Assembly (NCBI RefSeq): GCF_020524325.1
Contig: NZ_JAIVKY010000002.1
Location: 372,001 to 436,000 of the forward strand
DNA length: 64,000 nucleotides
DNA from: Sutcliffiella horikoshii
GTDB taxonomy: Bacteria > Bacillota > Bacilli > Bacillales > Bacillaceae_I
Direction: 5' to 3'
Positions 17,673 to 25,788 of this stretch are shown here, piece by piece. Made by a program: the position numbers and the translations under genes. The notes beneath the pieces are model-generated. The model saw only the letters and a list, made by a program, of their open reading frames with translations. It ran no database searches and was not told the origin of the DNA. Each line of letters opens with the position of its first letter. Positions within the stretch are counted from its first letter, which is position 1.

Positions 17673-18230
17673 TTATCGAAAGCTTTTCAGTTCACGAACC
17701 GTTCTTGAAAGCGGAAGTCCCACAATAGAAAAGTAATCTCCTTTAATTTCTTTTACAAAAAGAGCTCCTACTTCTTGAATACCATAAGAACCAGCCTTGT
17801 CCATCGGTTCTCCTGATTCAATGTAGAAATTAATATCTTCATCTGTCAGTTCCCAAAACGTAACAGATGTCTTTTCATAAAACGTTACTTCTTTATCCTG
17901 ACTGAGAATAGCCACTCCACTGATGACATGGTGTGTGTTTCCACTTAGTGTTCGTAATGTGGCTCTTGCCTCTTCTTCACTTTCCGGCTTTCCAAGAACC
18001 TTATCGCCAAGGACGACAATCGTATCAGAGCCGATTACAACGGCTTCTTGATTTTCTTGAAAAACACTTTTCGCTTTTTGATAGGCAAGAGAAGTGGCGA
18101 TTTCTTCTGGTGAAAGTTCTGGGTCAAAGGTTTCTTCGATGTTGCTTACCTTGACTGTAAATGGGAGATGTACTTGTTGGAGAAGTTCCTTTCTTCTGGG
18201 GGATCCTGAGGCTAAAATAAGAGGTTTCAT
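17673..18230 (-). CDS. maf: Maf nucleotide pyrophosphatase
   Basis: The 185-aa protein starts MKPLILASGSPRRKELL, the Maf SGSPRR motif. It also has AYQKAKSVF and IGSDTIVVL with the catalytic Asp and Lys region of the family. Maf proteins hydrolyse non-canonical and canonical (dTTP/UTP) nucleotides, and Bacillus Maf affects septum formation when overproduced. It lies upstream of radC, with the same order as B. subtilis. Confidence 0.95.
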   Translation of the reverse strand: MKPLILASGSPRRKELLQQVHLPFTVKVSNIEETFDPELSPEEIATSLAYQKAKSVFQENQEAVVIGSDTIVVLGDKVLGKPESEEEARATLRTLSGNTHHVISGVAILSQDKEVTFYEKTSVTFWELTDEDINFYIESGEPMDKAGSYGIQEVGALFVKEIKGDYFSIVGLPLSRTVRELKSFR

Positions 18231-18356
18231 GTTTTATCACCTTCCGCTAGTAGTCAAAAATTTTCGAGAGATACAGGTTAATCCTATCACAAAAAAAGTA
18301 GTAAGAACAAATATCTTATAGGGTTTTGGAAAGATTGTTTTTTAGGCAGGAAAAAA

Positions 18357-18380
18357 GCCTCAAAAATTGTTTTTGAGGCT
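18357..18380 (-). terminator. Intrinsic terminator downstream of spoIIB
   Basis: On the minus strand GCCTCAAAAA and TTTTTGAGGC form a perfect stem followed by six T residues. It lies beyond the repeat element at 18397-18584. Confidence 0.85.
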
Positions 18381-18396
18381 TACGATTTAAGTTTAA

Positions 18397-18584
18397 CGTT
18401 ACTTTCCGCTACAGTCACTTGCTTTCCGCGTGCGGTCTGGGAGCCTACTCGGCTTCGCCTGTGGGGTCTCCCCTGTCCCCTCCTCCCGCAGGACAAGGAA
18501 TACATCGACAGCAATTCATCACACGAAGAAAATGCGTAGCATTTTCGAGGAGCCAAGTGCCTTTCGCTCCAATCCACTTAACTT
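18397..18584. repeat. MITE-like dispersed element, copy A (enlarged)
   Basis: The core CTTGCTTTCCGCG...GGGAGCCT...GGGGTCTCCC...CCGCAGGA and the right end CTTTCGCTCCAATCCACTT match the dispersed family. Between CCGCAGGA and the right end there is an extra block of about 55 bp (18497-18552) containing a small AAAATGC-GTA-GCATTTT hairpin. This copy directly abuts the spoIIB stop codon. Confidence 0.7.
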
Positions 18585-19712
18585 TTAATATAGAAACGCG
18601 GTTGCGTCTAGTAGTTTTTGTTGAGCGTTCCATAGGGTTTCTGCACTGTTGGATTCTTGGTATGATTTGATGTCTTCAAAAGCGCCGGAAAGAGATGTTT
18701 TCCAGCCTTTTGTTGCGTCTGTAAGTTCTGCTTCTTTAATGGCTGCCACTTTTTCAAAGGAAGCATTCAGGCTTTCCACTGTAGCGCTGTCAAGAGAGCT
18801 GCCTTGTAAAAGTTGAGCTGTTGCCACCGTTAGCTGATTGTATAGCACTTGTCCCTCTTGCAACAATAGTGTGTCCTGTTGCGTCAGTGAGTCCATTGTT
18901 TTTTCTGATAAAGTTAGTTCTTTTGCAAAAGGTTCAAATCCTTTAGCTTGAACACCCGTTGCAATTTGCTTCATTCCATCCACACTGTGTCCTACAGCCA
19001 TCAAGACAAAAGTAGGTTCAGATCCGACAGCGACTGAAGGGAAACCGGCAGCTTTCAACCTGTCCATTTCCGCGTTGGCACCGTCCATTGTGGAAAAAGC
19101 GCCTGCTTGAAGAACGGATATACTTTGAGCAGGGATAGTCGCAGTTCCATCTCCATTGACTGAAGCAGGGGTCTCTTGAGTATCAGTCGTGTCTGTAGTA
19201 GCCGGGGCAGCCGTCGGAACTGAAGGATTAACCGGTGATTCTGACATGTTCATAACCCCAAGAATGAGAAAACCGAGGCAAGTACCAATACCAATCGCCA
19301 TACCTATAGATACTAATAATTGTTTTGAGAAAGATGGAGGGACCAATTTTTTCTTTTTTCCAAATGGGGCCGGACGCACTTTGGATCCTTTTCCTTTTTC
19401 CTTATTAAGCTGGCGGAGATCTTCAATATAAGAGGGCTTAGTTGAAGTATCTTTATTGTTTTTTGATGGTGCTGGTGTTTCTTCTGGAAGGACCCATTCA
19501 AACTCTTCTTCCTTTTTCTCCGCTGCCGCTGCGGATTCATCCACAATGATGATTGGTAGTTCCTCTTCAGGGAAATCATCTTTTACCGGGACCTCTTTTT
19601 GCTGAGATTGGACACTTTCCTTTTTGTTCTTTTTCTTCTTTTTGCCGTGGCTGTATGAACTTTCTTTCCCGTTTATTTTTATTTTCACCTGGTGATTGTC
19701 CACTTTTCCCAC
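18585..19712 (-). CDS. spoIIB: Stage II sporulation protein B (SPOR-domain)
   Basis: The 375-aa protein has a basic, charged N-terminal cytoplasmic region, one membrane helix (about residues 137-158, VSIGMAIGIGTCLGFLILGVM), a Thr/Pro-rich linker and a SPOR-like domain (ISVLQAGAFSTMDGANAEMDRLKAAGFPSVAV). SpoIIB localises to the sporulation septum and assists engulfment. The gene order spoIIB-maf-radC matches B. subtilis. The start VKIKINGKE-containing N-terminus resembles that of the B. subtilis protein. Confidence 0.9.
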   Translation of the reverse strand: MGKVDNHQVKIKINGKESSYSHGKKKKKNKKESVQSQQKEVPVKDDFPEEELPIIIVDESAAAAEKKEEEFEWVLPEETPAPSKNNKDTSTKPSYIEDLRQLNKEKGKGSKVRPAPFGKKKKLVPPSFSKQLLVSIGMAIGIGTCLGFLILGVMNMSESPVNPSVPTAAPATTDTTDTQETPASVNGDGTATIPAQSISVLQAGAFSTMDGANAEMDRLKAAGFPSVAVGSEPTFVLMAVGHSVDGMKQIATGVQAKGFEPFAKELTLSEKTMDSLTQQDTLLLQEGQVLYNQLTVATAQLLQGSSLDSATVESLNASFEKVAAIKEAELTDATKGWKTSLSGAFEDIKSYQESNSAETLWNAQQKLLDATAFLY

Positions 19713-19772
19713 CTCCGTGTACTTTTGACAATTTTTGTCTTGGTCAGATTTGTTTCATCCTATCATAGGCCA

Positions 19773-19810
19773 TAAAAAAAAGAACAAGACTTTTGTCGTC
19801 TTGTCCTAAT
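19773..19810 (-). terminator. Terminator of the pilus operon
   Basis: On the minus strand AGGACAAGAC and GTCTTGTTCT form a stem with a short loop, followed by eight T residues, just past the pilO-like stop. Confidence 0.85.
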
Positions 19811-19868
19811 TCTTTTCCGACACTTTCTTTGATGATCCAATAATTTCGACCATTTCCACGGAAATAAT

Positions 19869-20576
19869 TTAGTTATTGTCGAGAAATGGATTGATTCGGT
19901 TAGCAGGTTCAGGAACGGATAAAGGAGGAAGTTCCTCTATTAGATCTTCCAACTCTGGATGATAGAAAGCGGAAAGTGTAACAGAATACGTTAATGGTTG
20001 CAGTTCCTGTTCAGTTGAGGTAACTTCCGGCTGACCAGTAAAGCTGACCGATTCTATCTGAGTGATTCTAGTCAAACTTTCTAATGAACTAAGAAAAGTT
20101 GAGAGATCCTCATATACTTCCGATTCAACAGAGAGATTGACCGTCACTTTTTTTAACCCTTCAGGTAGATACGCTTCCTCTTGCACTGTCTCTTCCTCTT
20201 CATCATGCATCGTCTCATAGTCTTCCAGAGTAGAAGCAGGAATAAATTCCCCTTCTCCAAAAGACATGTTGACAATTGTACTTTCAGACAGCACTTCTGC
20301 TTTTTCTAATTCTAAAATAAGTTGTTCTAAAAAAGGAGTAACAGGAATTTTACGCTGTAATTCTACCGTTGTGTTTCCATTAGCTTGGGCGGTTTCCTCT
20401 TGTTGCTCTAACACTTGAATAAGCTGCTCTTCAATAGCTTTTTCTTGTTGTAGCTGTTCTGCTCGTACTTCCTTTGGTGCATAGGACACATAATAGAAAC
20501 CGGCAATTCCTAATACAATAAGAAGAACACAGGAGCTTAGAAGAACATAATGTTTTCGTTGCAGTTCAATCATCAT
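19869..20576 (-). CDS. pilO: Type IV pilus assembly protein PilO-like
   Basis: The 235-aa protein has a short cytoplasmic N-terminus, one membrane helix (YVLLSSCVLLIVLGIAGFYYV), a coiled coil rich in E and Q (residues about 38-65) and a small alpha/beta domain, which is the PilO layout. With PilM and PilN it forms the inner-membrane alignment complex under the pilus. No strict sequence motif exists for PilO, so the call rests on topology, length and its place at the end of the pilMNO set. It overlaps pilN by 4 bp. Confidence 0.82.
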   Translation of the reverse strand: MMIELQRKHYVLLSSCVLLIVLGIAGFYYVSYAPKEVRAEQLQQEKAIEEQLIQVLEQQEETAQANGNTTVELQRKIPVTPFLEQLILELEKAEVLSESTIVNMSFGEGEFIPASTLEDYETMHDEEEETVQEEAYLPEGLKKVTVNLSVESEVYEDLSTFLSSLESLTRITQIESVSFTGQPEVTSTEQELQPLTYSVTLSAFYHPELEDLIEELPPLSVPEPANRINPFLDNN

Positions 20577-21238
20577 AGTTCTTCGCCTCCGTCCTCATCG
20601 GTATCGGTGTCGGTTTCTGTGTCGGTTTCTGTCTCCGTACCGTCCTCTGTTTCTTCCTCTTCTAATTCATCCATTGACTGAAAGGCAGCTCGGTCAAATC
20701 CAAGCGTATATTGACCTACATACCTAGGCAGGACATCCACCGAATCTTCGTCTCCAACATCAACAGTTGAGATGGATGAAAGATCAATAGAATGATATTG
20801 AGGAGATTCATTTAAATGATAGAGAAAGTAAGCTGCATCTCTTGATTCGTCAAACTGAACCGAAAGATTTAGAAGACCTGTCTCATCATAAGAAAAACTT
20901 TGAATGAACCCGCGTTCTGGCAAGAGCCTAATCAAATCCTGCATCACTGGAACCATTTCCAACGGATACTCCTCGGCCCAAGCTACCGTATCTTCCAAAC
21001 GTTGTGCCGAAGAAGAGTTTTGTGGACGGTTCATCGCCTCTTCTTTTGCAATCCGTAATTGCTGCGTCATCTCGAGATCCTGTTCAGCAGTTTGGACATC
21101 ATTATTAACCATATTAGAAAAAGTAAAAAGAATGATAGCTACAAACAATAGGAAAAAGGCACAAATGCCATACACAAGAGGTGTGGTGATATTTCGTGAT
21201 TTTCTCTTTGGTAATAAGTCGATATCAACTAACATCAT
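20573..21238 (-). CDS. pilN: Type IV pilus assembly protein PilN-like
   Basis: The 221-aa protein begins MMLVDIDLLPKRKSR. The IDLLP motif is the PilN hallmark that inserts into PilM. A membrane helix (VYGICAFFLLFVAIILFTF), a coiled segment and a PilN ferredoxin-like domain follow. The C-terminus is an unusual acidic tail of repeated Thr-Glu and Thr-Asp pairs (about residues 195-221). It overlaps pilM and pilO by 4 bp each. Confidence 0.87.
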   Translation of the reverse strand: MMLVDIDLLPKRKSRNITTPLVYGICAFFLLFVAIILFTFSNMVNNDVQTAEQDLEMTQQLRIAKEEAMNRPQNSSSAQRLEDTVAWAEEYPLEMVPVMQDLIRLLPERGFIQSFSYDETGLLNLSVQFDESRDAAYFLYHLNESPQYHSIDLSSISTVDVGDEDSVDVLPRYVGQYTLGFDRAAFQSMDELEEEETEDGTETETDTETDTDTDEDGGEEL

Positions 21239-22218
21239 TGCACCTCTTTTAATGCCAACCCTAAAGAATAGTAGTATTTCGGGTCAACCGTCTCTTGGTC
21301 TTGTGTATAAACATCCTGCTCAAACGTATCTACTTTTACAGAAATCTTTTCTCGTAGTTTTGACAATATTAACGGAAAGTTCGGATGGTCACCATGAAGA
21401 AGAATTCGGTTGATTTCCTCATTTCCTTGATTTAAGGAGTAACGGAAGAAGTTCATGATCCGCTCCACTTCGACGATGAAATCCTCTAAGAAGACATTAA
21501 ATTGAACAATATCCCCTGCCCATTCCAGCTGTGTATTGGTAACCGATACTTCCCAAACCTTCATGTCCTGAGGGAAGGCAACGGTCCTCATAAACACAGG
21601 AACATGGTTCACGAAGATGCTCAGAGTAATACAGCTCACGTCAAAATGAACGACTAATAGATGATCCTGTTCATTACGCTGACCAAATTCATAATAAAGG
21701 CGATACAGACAAAGTGCGGAAACATCTGCTGCAGCAGGCTTAAGTTTACTTTCTTCAAGTAAGGTGGACATCTGTGTTACCACTTCTTCAGGAGACGCAA
21801 AGAGCACAAGCTCCGTCTTTTCCGAGCGATGAAGAACATGAACATCAAATACCGGATCCTCAAAAGGCAAGTGAATGGTGGAACCTAACTCCAAATACAA
21901 GTGACCAATGATCTCATCATCCATAATGATAGACGGAATGGTCAGTTTTCGAGTGACGACGTATTGATCTGGAACGACAAAACGGACATGCTTACGTTTC
22001 AGTCCCCAGTCTTCCACACATTCCTCTAAAATTAGACGAAAAATATTCTCATCGACAATCTTTCCATCACGAACAATATTTGGTGGCAAAAAACGCTCAT
22101 TTGTGCGTTTAACGGTGAGAGGATCTAAACTCTTCAACTCTACCATTCGAATGACATGGTCACGGATAATAATATTTATGAAGTTGTTTTGCTTTGGTTG
22201 CAGAAACGAAAATTCCAT
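21235..22218 (-). CDS. pilM: Type IV pilus assembly protein PilM-like (actin-fold)
   Basis: The 327-aa soluble protein resembles PilM/ComM-type ATPases of the actin fold. DHVIRMVELKSLDPL forms the first strands, with KHVRFVVPDQYVVTRKLTIPSI and the ELGSTIHLPFEDPVFDVHVL block seen in PilM proteins. The canonical phosphate loops are poorly conserved, so ATP binding is uncertain. It should sit in the cytoplasm and bind the PilN N-terminus. AGGAG precedes the ATG at 22218. Confidence 0.82.
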   Translation of the reverse strand: MEFSFLQPKQNNFINIIIRDHVIRMVELKSLDPLTVKRTNERFLPPNIVRDGKIVDENIFRLILEECVEDWGLKRKHVRFVVPDQYVVTRKLTIPSIIMDDEIIGHLYLELGSTIHLPFEDPVFDVHVLHRSEKTELVLFASPEEVVTQMSTLLEESKLKPAAADVSALCLYRLYYEFGQRNEQDHLLVVHFDVSCITLSIFVNHVPVFMRTVAFPQDMKVWEVSVTNTQLEWAGDIVQFNVFLEDFIVEVERIMNFFRYSLNQGNEEINRILLHGDHPNFPLILSKLREKISVKVDTFEQDVYTQDQETVDPKYYYSLGLALKEVQ

Positions 22219-22247
22219 CCAAAAAGCTCCTTATGTAAGATGATTTA

Positions 22248-23015
22248 CTAGAAGAATAAGCTAAAATACCAATGAAGTATCTGTTCACCTTTAAAATAAG
22301 TGATAAGTGCTGCCAGAGCGATAGAAGGTCCAAACGGGAATGGGACACCTCTTTTCACTTTTCCTAACAGCATTCCTATAAGTGCAGCAATCATGCCAAT
22401 TAATGAAGAGAGAAAGAATGTGAGTATTACTAATTCCCACCCTAAAACAAAACCTAAGACAGCAAACAGCTTTACGTCCCCTCCACCCATACCGCCTTTA
22501 GAGATGACGGCAACTATAAATGGAATAAGGAATCCTACAGCCACTCCAATTAGGTGTTCCGGAATCGGTTGGAACGGAATGAAGAATCGTTCTATAACAA
22601 AAAGACCTAAGAAAAATAGCAGAATCTTATTTGGGATGATCATATAATGAAAGTCTGAAATGACAATTATAATGAGCATCGAAATGAACGTCCAAGCAAC
22701 AACCAGTTCATAGGTCCAACCCATCAAAAGCGGAGCTAGGACAAAAAGCACAGCCGTCAAAAGCTCGAATAATGGATAAATAGGAGACACGGACTTTTGA
22801 CAGTGCCGACATCTCCCTTTAAGAAATACATATGAAAGGACGGGAACTAAATCTAGCCCCGTCAATGTGGTCTTGCAATTCGTACAATGTGATCTTGGTG
22901 TGACTATTGATTCACCCTTTGGAATCCTGAGGCCGACTACGTTGTAGAAGGAGCCTAGGAGGAGGGCGAAAGTGAAAACAGCTTGAGCTAAATAAATAGT
23001 ACTAGTATCTATAAT
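22248..23015 (-). CDS. pilD: Prepilin peptidase (ComC/PilD) with probable AUU start
   Basis: The protein is about 255 aa and multi-pass. The N-terminal part reads LLLGSFYNVVGLRIPKGES, then the zinc cysteines CTNC and CRHC. The catalytic aspartates are in IVISDFHYMIIP and GGMGGGDVKLFAVLGF. It cleaves the leaders of PilA and the pseudopilins. The first ATG/GTG/TTG in frame is a TTG at 22865, which would delete the first helix and one CxxC. The frame is open back to a stop right before 23030 but has no usual start codon. The ATT at 23015, with AAGGA eight bases upstream and overlapping the pilA stop, is the best start. Confidence 0.82.
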   Translation of the reverse strand: MIDTSTIYLAQAVFTFALLLGSFYNVVGLRIPKGESIVTPRSHCTNCKTTLTGLDLVPVLSYVFLKGRCRHCQKSVSPIYPLFELLTAVLFVLAPLLMGWTYELVVAWTFISMLIIIVISDFHYMIIPNKILLFFLGLFVIERFFIPFQPIPEHLIGVAVGFLIPFIVAVISKGGMGGGDVKLFAVLGFVLGWELVILTFFLSSLIGMIAALIGMLLGKVKRGVPFPFGPSIALAALITYFKGEQILHWYFSLFF

Positions 23016-23434
23016 TTTTTCCCATCCTTATCAATAGTGGCATTACCATCGCCCCAAACTAAATCAATACTTTGTACTTTATTGCCATTAACATTTACTA
23101 TTACACTCGTGTATTGTTTGTCAATTTTATCAATATATTTTGCCATTTGAGATGATACTGTAGTTGCGGCAGCATCTCCGGTTCCAGTAGTTGAGACTAC
23201 AGTAATTTTATTATCAGTAACAGTAACATCGTTATTCGCAAGAGCCAATCTAGCTGCACTCATAATTTGTTGAGCATTTGCAACATGTGCATCATTACGG
23301 CTCTTCTCAATAATATTCCCAATACTAGGTATAGCAATCGCAGCAATAATCCCCAAAATAACAACAACAGCAAGTAACTCGATCAATGTTAAGCCTTTTT
23401 CGTTCCGAAGCATTTTTCTACATTTTTGTAACAT
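23009..23434 (-). CDS. pilA: Major type IV pilin PilA
   Basis: The 141-aa prepilin has the leader MLQKCRKMLRNEKG followed by LTLIELLAVVVILGIIAAIAIPSIGNII, a perfect class III cleavage site with Glu at +5. The C-terminal globular part is short, lacks cysteines and ends in GNATIDKDGKKL. It resembles ComGC and T4a pilins of Firmicutes. It is preceded by its own candidate promoter, which would allow higher expression than the rest of the operon. The prepilin peptidase gene follows immediately. Confidence 0.93.
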   Translation of the reverse strand: MLQKCRKMLRNEKGLTLIELLAVVVILGIIAAIAIPSIGNIIEKSRNDAHVANAQQIMSAARLALANNDVTVTDNKITVVSTTGTGDAAATTVSSQMAKYIDKIDKQYTSVIVNVNGNKVQSIDLVWGDGNATIDKDGKKL

Positions 23435-23478
23435 CGTAATTTTCCTCCCTAAATGGAAATATGTAGTATTTATTTCTA

Positions 23479-23506
23479 TCTATAATTCTATTATACTATC
23501 TTTCAA
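23479..23506 (-). promoter_or_regulatory. Candidate sigma-A promoter of pilA
   Basis: On the minus strand TTGAAA (23506-23501) and TATAGA (23484-23479) are separated by 16 bp in the 96-bp pilC-pilA gap. It is positioned to boost pilin transcription. Confidence 0.4.
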
Positions 23507-23530
23507 TTTTCAATAAGATTTTACATGTTT

Positions 23531-24739
23531 CTACATTTGAATGTGGTTAAAAATATCGAACATTGGAACTAGAATAGACGTGACTATAGTCCCGACTATG
23601 ACAGCGAGCACAACAATCATTAATGGCTCGATTAAACTCTTTAATCTGTCGGTTGCATAGTCTACTTCTTTTTCATAGAACTCAGCAATTTTATCAAGCA
23701 TAGAATCCAAGGATCCTGTGCTTTCTCCGATGGTAATCATCTGTGTGACAAGCGGCGGGAACGCCCAGTGTTCTTTCATTGGACCTGTTAGTGACTCCCC
23801 TTTTTCTAGTTCTATTTTACTAGCAGCTAGAACACGTGCAATGACTTCATTCTCGACAATCTTCTCCACTATGGAGATGGCCTGCAGGATAGGTACAGAA
23901 CTGGAAAATAACGAACTCAATGTTCTTGTTAACCTCGCAATAACTGCCTTCTGTAATAACGGCCCGAAGATAGGAACTCGCAGTAACGCATAGTCAATAT
24001 AGTATTTCGTCTGCTTCTGCTTATTCATCGCCATTATCCCCATAACGAAACCTAAAACAATTAATAGAAACAGCCACCAAAAACTCTGCATCCATTCACT
24101 TGCACCAAGTACGAATCTTGTAATCAAAGGCAAGTCCGCTCCAAAATCACTAAACATTGCAACGAATGTTGGTACCACCCCTACAAGTAAAAAAATAACA
24201 ACTCCAATGGCGATAACCCCGAGCACAAGCGGGTAAGTTAATGCCGAGACAATTTTCTGCCTTGTTTCGTTCTGCTTTTCAAACTGTGTGGCAAGTCGAT
24301 CTAGCGTATCATCCAGCGCTCCGCTCGCTTCCCCTGCTTTGATCATGTTGATAAACATGGTGGAAAAGACTTTTGGATGCTTGGCTGCCGCTTCTGATAG
24401 AGGGTTCCCCTGCTTCATCTCTTCTTCTACATCAAATAGCACTCGCTTCAATGCTTTGCTGGATGTTTGCTGCGCCAGAACATTTGTCGCCTCTACCACT
24501 GAAATTCCTGCACGGATCAAGGTAGAGAATTGACGAAGGAAGATAACAAAGTCACGAAGCTTGACTGGGTTCCCGATAGTAATTTCCTTTGTGAAAATAG
24601 ATTCGGGAACTTCCTCTAAATTCATTACACGTATTCCTTTTTCTTTTAGCGTCACAATCGCTTCCCGGCGTGAGCTGCTTGTGATGCTTCCTGTCTGCTT
24701 GCCGGCTGTATTTCTGCCAGTATAGGTAAACCTAGGCAT
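23531..24739 (-). CDS. pilC: Type IV pilus platform protein PilC
   Basis: The 402-aa protein has two T2SSF domains. It begins MPRFTYTGRNTAGKQTGSI and contains FLRQFSTLIRAGISVVEAT and the duplicated LTRTLSSLFSSSVPILQAI, each followed by KHPKVFSTMFINMIKAGEASGALDDTLDRLA-type sequence. Three membrane helices are visible. It is the inner-membrane rotor or platform that PilB and PilT act on. It overlaps pilT by 8 bp. Confidence 0.94.
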   Translation of the reverse strand: MPRFTYTGRNTAGKQTGSITSSSRREAIVTLKEKGIRVMNLEEVPESIFTKEITIGNPVKLRDFVIFLRQFSTLIRAGISVVEATNVLAQQTSSKALKRVLFDVEEEMKQGNPLSEAAAKHPKVFSTMFINMIKAGEASGALDDTLDRLATQFEKQNETRQKIVSALTYPLVLGVIAIGVVIFLLVGVVPTFVAMFSDFGADLPLITRFVLGASEWMQSFWWLFLLIVLGFVMGIMAMNKQKQTKYYIDYALLRVPIFGPLLQKAVIARLTRTLSSLFSSSVPILQAISIVEKIVENEVIARVLAASKIELEKGESLTGPMKEHWAFPPLVTQMITIGESTGSLDSMLDKIAEFYEKEVDYATDRLKSLIEPLMIVVLAVIVGTIVTSILVPMFDIFNHIQM

Positions 24740-25778
24740 GATGCATCGACTCCTGTAAGAAGCTTTCGGCTGACAGTCGGCTTATATCGCCTTGTTGAAT
24801 GAGCCTTTTGATGCTCATATCAAGTGTGTGCATCCCTTGCGCCCTGCTCGTCTGCATCACATTTTGAATCTGGTGAATCTTTTCGTTACGAATAAGATTG
24901 GCTACTGCCGGCGTATTGACTAATATCTCAGTGGCCACCTTTCTTCCCTGTCGATCAATGGTCGGAAAAAGTCGCTGAGAAATAATTGAAACTAGAACAG
25001 AAGCAAGTTGAATGCGAATTTGTGCCTGTTGCGGGCCAGGGAACACATCAATAATACGGTCAATGGTGGATGCTGCACTTGACGTATGTAGCGTGCCTAA
25101 TACAAGATGTCCTGTTTCTGCTGCCGTAATCGCAGTTTGTATCGTTTCCAGATCACGCAACTCCCCTACTAGGATGATATCTGGATCTTGACGCAGAGAC
25201 GCACGTAAACCTGATGCAAAGCTTCCCGTATCAATACCAACCTCACGCTGATCAATCATACATTGATTATGACGATGCAAATATTCAATCGGGTCTTCAA
25301 GTGTGATGATATGTTTCTTCTGAGACCTGTTCATAAAATCAATCATGGATGCTAAAGTGGTAGATTTCCCACTTCCTGTTGGACCTGTTACGAGAATTAA
25401 CCCTTGAGGCTTATCCATTAGTGATTGAAGAATGGATGGCAGTTGCAGTTCCTCTAATGAAGGAATTCTAGTCGGGATGATTCGTATCGCTATCGCTACA
25501 GAGTTTCGTTGTCTGTATGCATTCACACGAAAGCGGGAGATTCCAGGGACACTGTAGGAAAAGTCCAATTCGCCCCTTTCCTCAAAACGCTCCAGCATAA
25601 ACTCGGGGATCATTTGCTTTGCAAGGGTTTCGGTGTCCTCAGGAGTAAGAGGATCTTCACCGTATCGCTTTAGCTCTCCATTGACTCGAAAGACAGGTGG
25701 CACTCCGACAGAAAGATGAATGTCGGATGCCTTGAATTCATATGCGGCATGAAGCCAACTATTAATTTTTTCAATCAT
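24732..25778 (-). CDS. pilT: Pilus retraction ATPase PilT
   Basis: This protein of about 348 aa is a PilT-type hexameric ATPase. It has Walker A GPTGSGKST, the Asp box ITLEDPIEYLH, Walker B RQDPDIILVGELRD and the His box GTLHTSSAASTIDRIIDVFP. The C-terminal ANLIRNEKIHQIQNVMQT matches the PilT AIRNLIRE signature. PilT powers pilus retraction and twitching, so this pilus is probably dynamic, unlike the ComG pseudopilus, which has no PilT. The ATG at 25778 has AGGTGA six bases upstream; an ATG at 25784 is too close to it. Confidence 0.93.
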   Translation of the reverse strand: MIEKINSWLHAAYEFKASDIHLSVGVPPVFRVNGELKRYGEDPLTPEDTETLAKQMIPEFMLERFEERGELDFSYSVPGISRFRVNAYRQRNSVAIAIRIIPTRIPSLEELQLPSILQSLMDKPQGLILVTGPTGSGKSTTLASMIDFMNRSQKKHIITLEDPIEYLHRHNQCMIDQREVGIDTGSFASGLRASLRQDPDIILVGELRDLETIQTAITAAETGHLVLGTLHTSSAASTIDRIIDVFPGPQQAQIRIQLASVLVSIISQRLFPTIDRQGRKVATEILVNTPAVANLIRNEKIHQIQNVMQTSRAQGMHTLDMSIKRLIQQGDISRLSAESFLQESMHHA

Positions 25779-25788
25779 GGTCATTCAC

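Noticed and set aside
22248-22865. Prepilin peptidase starting at the TTG at 22865
   Set aside because: That start would remove the first membrane helix and one of the two zinc CxxC motifs that are clearly encoded upstream in frame.
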